Of a DNA stretch of 64,000 nt, positions 60,301 through 64,000 are shown piece by piece; position 1 is the stretch's first letter, and the number at the start of each line of letters is the position of its first letter. Source of the stretch: Homarus americanus (lineage: Eukaryota; Arthropoda; Malacostraca; Decapoda; Nephropidae); assembly GCF_018991925.1 (NCBI RefSeq), contig NW_024732415.1, forward strand, positions 2,300,838-2,364,837. The letters run 5' to 3'. Below the pieces are notes generated by a model, which saw only the letters and a program-made list of their open reading frames with translations, was not told the origin of the DNA and did no database searches. A program made the translations under genes and the position numbers.

Positions 60301-60644
60301 TGTCTGTTACCATGGGTGTCCATTACTGAGAGGGTTTCATTTACAGTACTGTACAGGTATTTCAATATTTTTCACAGTTATAACCATGGAAAACTTACAA
60401 ATGACCTTAAAAATAATCCCTTTGAAAAATGGCTGATGGTCTAATATCTCTTTCACTATCCAATTTTCATGTCTGACATTGTTTACAGAAAATTTCTGAG
60501 GTGTTCAAGCCAGCAAGCAACTGGGGTCCAGGCTGTCCAGAAGCACGAAGAGAACTATTAGCATCTAAGTCCACATTTGGTATGGATGAAACAAAGTATG
60601 GCATTGACAATCCAGCCATGGACGCAAGATATTATTCACAGTAA
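46344..60644 (+). CDS. SLC6-family sodium-coupled transporter, 13 exons, 5' incomplete
   Basis: This gene encodes a 12-TM plasma-membrane symporter that uses the sodium gradient to import a small solute. Joining 13 exons (GT-AG introns, all phases compatible) gives 670 residues plus a missing N-terminus. Seen: the TM1 signature [15 protein letters not shown] (res. 103-117), an extracellular loop 2 with a Cys pair in [10 protein letters not shown] and three N-glycosylation sequons (NLT, NCT, NES), TM6 [10 protein letters not shown] (350-359), TM8 GLDS (451-454, sodium-2 site), and a TM10-TM12 region of normal pattern. Family knowledge: amine transporters carry Asp in TM1 where this protein has Gly101, so an amino-acid-type substrate is inferred. 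Asp384 in TM7 replaces the usual Asn, as I recall for insect nutrient amino acid transporters, but TM8 reads like the glycine/GABA/orphan branch. I therefore leave the subfamily open. The family call is near certain; the substrate is not. Confidence 0.96.
47787..47792 (+). promoter_or_regulatory. NAGNAG tandem splice acceptor of exon 2
   Basis: The intron ends CCCCAGCAG, with two AG acceptors three bases apart. Either gives an open frame; use of the second removes one Gln codon. Such tandem acceptors commonly give a one-residue isoform difference. Confidence 0.6.
47789..47963 (+). CDS. SLC6 gene exon 2: N-terminal tail and TM1
   Basis: Starts in phase 0 and ends with one base of a split codon (donor GTGAGT). 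It encodes an acidic stretch ([12 protein letters not shown]), then [20 protein letters not shown] and [14 protein letters not shown], the TM1 hallmark of the family. TM1 residues around Gly101 and Asn104 contribute to the substrate and sodium sites in relatives. Confidence 0.95.
49267..49398 (+). CDS. SLC6 gene exon 3: TM2 and first intracellular loop
   Basis: The acceptor is TTTTTCAG and the donor is GTTAGT, entering and leaving in phase 1. The exon encodes [20 protein letters not shown] and [18 protein letters not shown], the TM2 and IL1 pattern of the family. The codon split over the intron reads GCG (Ala), so the usual NGGGAF becomes NGGAAF. Confidence 0.94.
49835..49938 (+). CDS. SLC6 gene exon 4: TM3
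   Basis: Phase 1 to phase 0, with acceptor CTTGCAG and donor GTAAGC. It encodes [20 protein letters not shown] followed by [15 protein letters not shown]. The YYN motif in TM3 matches the substrate-proximal Tyr region of SLC6 transporters. Confidence 0.95.
50655..50806 (+). CDS. SLC6 gene exon 5: extracellular loop 2
   Basis: Phase 0 to phase 2, with acceptor TTCTCAG and donor GTGAGT. It encodes [16 protein letters not shown] with the conserved Cys pair (disulfide in family members) and three sequons for N-glycosylation (NLT, NCT, NES). It ends in SQYWK before the loop enters TM4. Confidence 0.93.
51262..51490 (+). CDS. SLC6 gene exon 6: TM4 and TM5
   Basis: Phase 2 to phase 0. The acceptor used is CTTCTTCAG; the nearby CTTACAG would bring a stop, so it is rejected. 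It encodes [20 protein letters not shown] (TM4) and [20 protein letters not shown] (TM5), where [12 protein letters not shown] is a strongly conserved family motif. Confidence 0.96.
51823..51969 (+). CDS. SLC6 gene exon 7: extracellular loop 3 and TM6
   Basis: Phase 0/0 exon of 49 codons. It encodes a short loop ([18 protein letters not shown]) and the unwound TM6 motif [20 protein letters not shown] followed by SYNKFRNK. The pattern FFSLS-x4-G-x5-GSYN is family-defining. Confidence 0.96.
52306..52438 (+). CDS. SLC6 gene exon 8: TM7 and extracellular loop 4a
   Basis: Phase 0 to phase 1, with acceptor TTTTTCAG and donor GTGTGT. It encodes [20 protein letters not shown] and [20 protein letters not shown]. 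Asp384 takes the place of the Asn that helps form the sodium-1/chloride site in vertebrate members; Ser388, the chloride-ligand Ser of the chloride-dependent members, is kept. Confidence 0.94.
52795..53648. mobile_element. Pogo/Tigger-like non-autonomous DNA element (854 bp) in SLC6 intron 8
   Basis: Terminal inverted repeats start CAGTGACCCCTC and continue GTTAACGAAC with two mismatches between ends, and the element is flanked by TA on both sides (52,793-52,794 and 53,649-53,650). Inside are repeated TTCGTTAACCGAA motifs and a (GAT)n tract at about 52,967-53,001. No transposase frame is seen. CAG termini plus TA target sites fit the Tc1/mariner-pogo group; the family name is inference. Confidence 0.8.
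53987..54102 (+). CDS. SLC6 gene exon 9: extracellular loop 4b and TM8
   Basis: Phase 1 to phase 0, with acceptor GTGGCAG and donor GTAAGT. It encodes [20 protein letters not shown], the EL4 signature, then [19 protein letters not shown]. Asp453 and Ser454 are the sodium-2 site positions. Confidence 0.96.
54491..55867. mobile_element. TA-flanked inverted-repeat element (1,377 bp) in intron 9, host of a nested insertion
   Basis: The left end reads CCATATTTTATGGCATATAA and the right end, reverse-complemented, CTATATTTTACGGCATATAA; counting the flanking TA, 21 of 23 bases match. TA lies outside both ends. The interior has no transposase and carries a segment (about 55,175-55,260) also found inside the element at 58,740, so the two share ancestry or exchanged sequence. 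Confidence 0.75.
54617..54931. mobile_element. Inner 315-bp MITE nested in the 54,491 element
   Basis: The ends read CAGGGGGGTCTCCAACTTCC and, reverse-complemented, CAGGGGGTCCCCAGGTTACG, both followed by GAACG. It lies wholly inside the larger element and so inserted later. The left flank is TA; the right flank is AT, so the target duplication is imperfect. Confidence 0.7.
56104..56232 (+). CDS. SLC6 gene exon 10: end of TM8 and TM9
   Basis: Phase 0/0 exon of 43 codons with acceptor TCCTCACAG and donor GTAAGT. It encodes [20 protein letters not shown] and [20 protein letters not shown] ending CAS, which matches the TM8-IL4-TM9 stretch of the family. Confidence 0.95.
56307..56358 (+). repeat. 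Dispersed repeat, copy in SLC6 intron 10
   Basis: Contains GCCCAAGCGGCTAACGAGCT and GCGAAGAGGATAAAAGTAAA, the cleanest match to the core of copy A. Confidence 0.6.
56760..57036 (+). repeat. Exact 138-bp tandem duplication spanning intron 10 acceptor and exon 11 start
   Basis: Bases 56,760-56,897 and 56,898-57,035 are identical by eye; each begins TTTGTTTTTTCCAG and ends GAGGACC. The unit is 46 codons, so the second copy of the pyrimidine tract and acceptor is readable in frame as LCFFQ. Flanks diverge at once on both sides. It is either a very recent duplication or an assembly artefact. Confidence 0.95.
56912..57112 (+). CDS. SLC6 gene exon 11: TM10, duplicated at its 5' part
   Basis: The short form (56,912-57,112, phase 0/0, 67 codons) gives a normal family sequence: [40 protein letters not shown], then [20 protein letters not shown]. 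An identical acceptor and exon start lie 138 bp upstream, so the exon can also run 56,774-57,112 (113 codons) without a frame break; that form adds 46 residues carrying a second TM10. Normal family length favours the short form, but the first acceptor is the one that keeps a natural intron and branch-point context. Confidence 0.9.
57302..57342 (+). repeat. (GT)n in SLC6 intron 11
   Basis: An uninterrupted (GT)n run, preceded by a short GTGTGTGTGTC at about 57,272. The same ATCTCAATTTT phrase stands before and after it. Confidence 0.9.
58432..58593 (+). CDS. SLC6 gene exon 12: TM11-TM12
   Basis: Phase 0/0 exon of 54 codons with acceptor TATTTTCAG and donor GTAAGT. It encodes [20 protein letters not shown] and [20 protein letters not shown] then [13 protein letters not shown], the last two membrane segments. 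Confidence 0.95.
58740..59237. mobile_element. MITE (498 bp) in SLC6 intron 12
   Basis: Ends CAGCATGTCCTTAAAATTC and, reverse-complemented, CAGCATGCCCTGACAATTC match at 16 of 19 positions, with TA at 58,738-58,739 and 59,238-59,239. It contains a long foldback (59,018-59,113) and a segment at about 58,848-58,926 shared with the intron 9 element. No coding capacity is visible. Confidence 0.8.
59018..59113 (+). other. Long imperfect hairpin inside the intron 12 MITE
   Basis: The two arms of about 46 nt pair nearly throughout around a five-base ACTTT loop. Blocks such as AGTCTACCCTC, TCAACTC and GCTTTGTTATTA occur in one arm and their complements in the other. The size and shape are those of a precursor-like stem, but expression is unknown. 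Confidence 0.6.
59570..59663 (+). repeat. Dispersed repeat, copy in SLC6 intron 12
   Basis: Contains GCCAACAGTGCATAACAAAG, then GTAGCTAATGAGTCAATCAG and TGGTGAAGAGGATAA, parallel to copy A from its GCCAACAGTGCGTAAC block onward. Confidence 0.55.
60265..60337. repeat. Short inverted repeat close to exon 13
   Basis: Left arm AAACTCTCCCAATAATGGAC and right arm (reverse complement AAACCCTCTCAGTAATGGAC) match at 17 of 20 bases around a 33-base spacer. It may be a tiny MITE; no target duplication is clear. Confidence 0.5.
60489..60644 (+). CDS. SLC6 gene exon 13: cytosolic C-terminus and stop
   Basis: Opens in phase 0 after GTTTACAG and ends at TAA (60,642-60,644). It encodes [20 protein letters not shown] and a Ser/Thr-rich end finishing [12 protein letters not shown]. 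The FKP-x-x-NWGP motif is typical of SLC6 C-tails. No obvious PDZ-binding end is present. Confidence 0.94.
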   Translation, partial: KISEVFKPASNWGPGCPEARRELLASKSTFGMDETKYGIDNPAMDARYYSQ

Positions 60645-62617
60645 TTCGTTACGGTGTTTCCATCACCACTGTAAACTTGAATTTATTCACATATTACTTG
60701 GGAATGAAATTAATTTTATGGTCAATCTTCCTTCACTAAGTGACTTGAGTACAGTATGTGGTCTCACAAGGCCATCAGTTTAGGACCCAGGAAACCTTAC
60801 ACTGGTGGCCGTGACTAATCTGAACAATTATTTACCGTAATCTCCCTAAAATTAACAATAAACCTAAAAATTTTGGTTAATGGGAGCCCAGTTTTAAACC
60901 CTCTCAGAGAAGAGAAAGGAGATCAGGAGAGTTTGGCAGGGCAACACAGAAACACCTGTGTTTTTCCTGTCCACCAACTTGGGCACAATAGGGCTCTGAC
61001 CAAACCTAATTTATCCCTGGTCTGCTGGGTCTTTGACCAATGGTTCAGTGAGTGTATATAGTGTACTCAAATGACCCACAGTAGGTCTAGGTTTCAGCCA
61101 TAAAATGGGATATCAAGGTTAATCCTTCATTTATGTGTACAGGTATTTTTTCCTGAAGAAGAGGACCAATAGTAACTGAAAGATTTGTGCAAACTACTTA
61201 TAGGTACGGTATTTTTTTTTTAACAAGAAACATCACTAAGGTCCTACTTCAGGAATATATTATTGTAAAACAGAATTTATATTGGAAAATTTTCTTGGTT
61301 AATTCCACAAGAATAATATTCCAGGTCACTAATTTATAATAACAAATCACCATTCTGTTTGTTAATTAAGTTCTCTATCTTATTAGATATTGATGTCCTG
61401 CTCACAACCATCAGGTCTTCACAAGCTCCCAAATTTCAAATCTTGACCGAATTACTATAAATGAATGTTGGCCCAAATTGTGAAGTTTTTTCTGAATATA
61501 TTTCTTACTAAGTTCTCAAATGTATACAATTACTGTATTGAAAAGAAGGGATCTTATTACCATTAGAAAGGTAAAGCAACTTCATTTGCAAAACATCAAA
61601 ATTTGGGTTTCAAGGTCAAGGTTTGGCAGTCTGTCTGCACCCAAGTTACAGGAATTAGGAAATGGCCTAAGAGGAGCTTTGTACTGTATACCTTTTACAG
61701 CACATTCTTTCCCTATTAAAACTGCTACCTCTAATTTTAATGTGCACCTCAAATGCTAATTGATTATGGTATTCATAATACCGTACTGTATACAGTATAC
61801 ATCAAGTAAAATCTACATATTATACCTGTACATCTATATAATACAGTATATTGTAGAGTACAGTACACTGTTTCTAGCAAATAAATTTTTCACCAGAAAT
61901 TATACAGGATATATTCTTTCATCTAGTCTGTAAAATTTTCTTGTCACCAGACAGCCTCACAATAACCAAACTCAAAACTCGTCATGTTTTTATATTGTAA
62001 TATATAGTATGTTGTGTCATAACATTTAAATTTTTCACACATTTTCCTTCAGTTCATGTTTATATCCACTTTCAGTAAAGCCTAATATGGTATACAGTAT
62101 CTCTTTATATACTAATTTCCTCATGCCACTTTCCTTAACTACAGTGTTTTTTCTCCATACTACTGTACTCATATTCTCAAAGTACAGTATGAGGTACATG
62201 TTTTTTTATCATGCTGTCTCTCATTTCACCTTGTAGCTGCACTTCCCCTCATTAAGCCTCTTATTTCTACACATTTCAATACACTTCCTTCACCACTACA
62301 CAGTTCCTTCACTAAACCTCCCAACACTACACCATCCTTTATTTTAGTTTGTCTTGGAACTAGCACTGAGTTGATGTATAATGTTAATGCTCACTGTTAC
62401 TAAATGTTAATTGAAAGTTTCTCTTGGCTATTTCCCAATTGTCTTCTGTTAACCTTTTTGTATGACCAGTATAGTCAGTAATTCTGTACATACATACGTA
62501 CTTTAGATAGATTAAGGAGATGTATTAAAGTAACTGTTTAAATGACATTTTTAGATATTGCAATAACTAGACTTAGGCACTTTAATAGAGTGAATGTTTC
62601 CAGTAGCCTGAGTGTTC
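60645..62617 (+). other. 3' flank or 3' UTR of the SLC6 gene, no other gene seen
   Basis: AT-rich sequence rich in TACAGTA-type motifs (for example 61,784-61,866). Short open frames inside show no family features. It may be a long 3' UTR. Confidence 0.5.
60857..60862 (+). terminator. First AATAAA after the SLC6 stop codon
   Basis: A canonical poly(A) hexamer lies 213 bases after the stop. Others occur at 61,880, 63,384, 63,575 and 63,580, so the true 3' end cannot be chosen from sequence alone. Confidence 0.35.
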
Positions 62618-62917
62618 ACACACCACCACCTGGTGTTCTACCATACACTCACACACCACCACCTGGTGTTCTACCATACACTCACACACCACCACCTGAT
62701 GTTCTACCATACACTCACACACCACCACCTGGTTTTCTACCATACACTCACACACCACCACCTGATGTTCTACCATACACTCACACACCACCACCTGGTG
62801 TTCTACCATCCACTCACACACCACCACCTGGTGTTCTGCCATCCACTCACACACCACCACCTGGTGTTCTACCATCCACTCACACACCACCACCTGATGT
62901 TCTACCATACACTCACC
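62618..62917 (+). repeat. 33-bp minisatellite, about 9 copies
   Basis: The unit is CACACACCACCACCTGGTGT plus TCTACCATACACT, and copies differ by few substitutions. Because 33 is a multiple of three, each forward frame reads a repeated 11-residue motif such as HTPPPGVLPYT. No start context, splice signals or partner exons support coding. Confidence 0.9.
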
Positions 62918-63833
62918 AACTTTAGTCCTCCAGACATTGCTAGTTTCCCATTTCTCTATATTTTATTATTTCTTCTTCTGCCACTGCCTGTTGTGTATAC
63001 TTGCGATGATATAATCCAATAATTTCACACACATTTCTTAGTTTTAAATTAAAGGCAACTGCTCCACGTGTGATAATCATACTGTACCAGAATATGGATT
63101 ATTTCAACAAGTAGTCTGAGTATTACTGTTTGAGGTTTGACATATGAAGATACAGAGACAATTTATAATAATTTGTAGAAGATTCTGAAAATGCTGCCCA
63201 GAAAGGCATACATGAGAGGCTGTTTACTTCTATGATGGTAAAAACATTCGGGTATAATGTATCTTTCAAAATGTTTACTTCATGACACTTGTATTCTGTA
63301 AAAATATATCCCATAACTCTTGACTGATAATGACACTACCCCACTAGCCAATATTGTCTCCTGTTGCTTGTATCAAACTCCTAAATAAATTATTTTTTTT
63401 ACCTATTCTGTCCTTTCTTGGTAATGTTGAATAATAACTGCATGTATTCATCATCAGAAATGTTTTTTACTGAGGAATAGATGTATAATAATACCTTGAA
63501 TAATGATGTACATTGTGAAGAATCTGTGTTTTTAAATAATTGTATATTTAAAATTTGTGATATGCTACAATTTTAATAAAATAAATCTTATATATAACTG
63601 TATATATATAAATATATTGTTTCAGTTTCCTTTACACACACTTACACACATACACCTGCCTCTCATAATAATTTTGTTTACAGATTATCATGTACAGTAC
63701 AGTACTACCTGTACTATAATTTTCATCAAATCACATTTCTTAATTATGTGTTACAGTATTCTTTATTGACTCTCACTTTCACAACATACAGGATTTCCAA
63801 GATAATGTATTATTGGAATAAATTATGGAACAA
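62918..63833 (+). other. AT-rich gene-free stretch
   Basis: Several AATAAA hexamers occur (63,384, 63,575, 63,580), with TATATA runs near 63,590-63,620. Nothing codes convincingly. Confidence 0.5.
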
Positions 63834-64000
63834 ATGTTAAGTGCTACAGACTGTCATTTGATTGAGGGCATCCAGAGGAGCTGGTCACCAGACTGGTGCC
63901 CGCACTCCAGCACCTTAGGTACCCAGAGACTAGAATACCTGCAGTTGCCTAACTTATACTATAAATGGGCAAGAGTTTATAAGCCCCTCAAGTGTACATT
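63834..64000 (+). pseudogene. Probable LINE reverse transcriptase C-terminal remnant, cut by window end
   Basis: One frame is open for 55 codons from ATG at 63,834 to the edge and reads ATDCHLIEGIQ, then QRLEYLQLPNLYYKWARVYK. This resembles the tail of non-LTR retrotransposon reverse transcriptases, where a QRLxxLxLPxLxYRRxRGD-like block precedes Y-K. Here the block after LYY is shortened, which points to a decayed copy. The resemblance is recalled, not searched. Confidence 0.45.

Noticed and set aside
1..64000. Integrated viral genes, rRNA genes or bacterial-type systems
   Set aside because: I looked for capsid, polymerase, rRNA core and operon-like signals on both strands and saw none beyond the short LINE-like remnant at the right edge.

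Overview
The window looks like nuclear genomic DNA of an arthropod, most probably a decapod crustacean. The reasons are one large intron-split gene with GT-AG introns, a very heavy load of di- and trinucleotide microsatellites and minisatellites, short (TTAGG)n/(CCTAA)n islands matching the arthropod telomere unit, a tRNA-derived SINE head and many TA-flanked MITE-like elements. Nothing bacterial, plasmid-like or phage-like is visible. The species is an inference; no diagnostic gene fixes it.

The layout falls into two domains. From 1 to about 34.8 kb the sequence is almost wholly low-complexity: (CA)n, (CT)n, (AAT)n and (GAT)n tracts plus at least twenty distinct minisatellites with units of 16 to 78 bp, several with higher-order structure. 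I found no exon I can defend there. The long open frames in that part are translations of repeats. From about 34.8 to 46.3 kb the DNA is AT-rich and mostly unique, with no convincing gene.

From 46,344 to 60,644 lies the one real gene: a plus-strand SLC6-family sodium-coupled transporter (neurotransmitter:sodium symporter family). I reconstructed 13 coding exons with compatible splice phases, giving 670 residues; the initiating ATG lies in an exon not identified here. TM1 has Gly where amine transporters have Asp, so an amino-acid-type substrate is likely. Introns 8, 9 and 12 each hold an inverted-repeat DNA element, one of them nested inside another, and intron 10 holds a copy of a short dispersed repeat.

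The most striking item is an exact 138-bp tandem duplication covering the intron 10 acceptor and the first part of exon 11 (56,760-57,036). It is a multiple of three, so both acceptors are in frame: one yields a normal transporter, the other a protein with a second copy of TM10. After the stop codon the window holds possible poly(A) signals, a 33-bp minisatellite and, at the right edge, what looks like the worn C-terminal end of a LINE reverse transcriptase.
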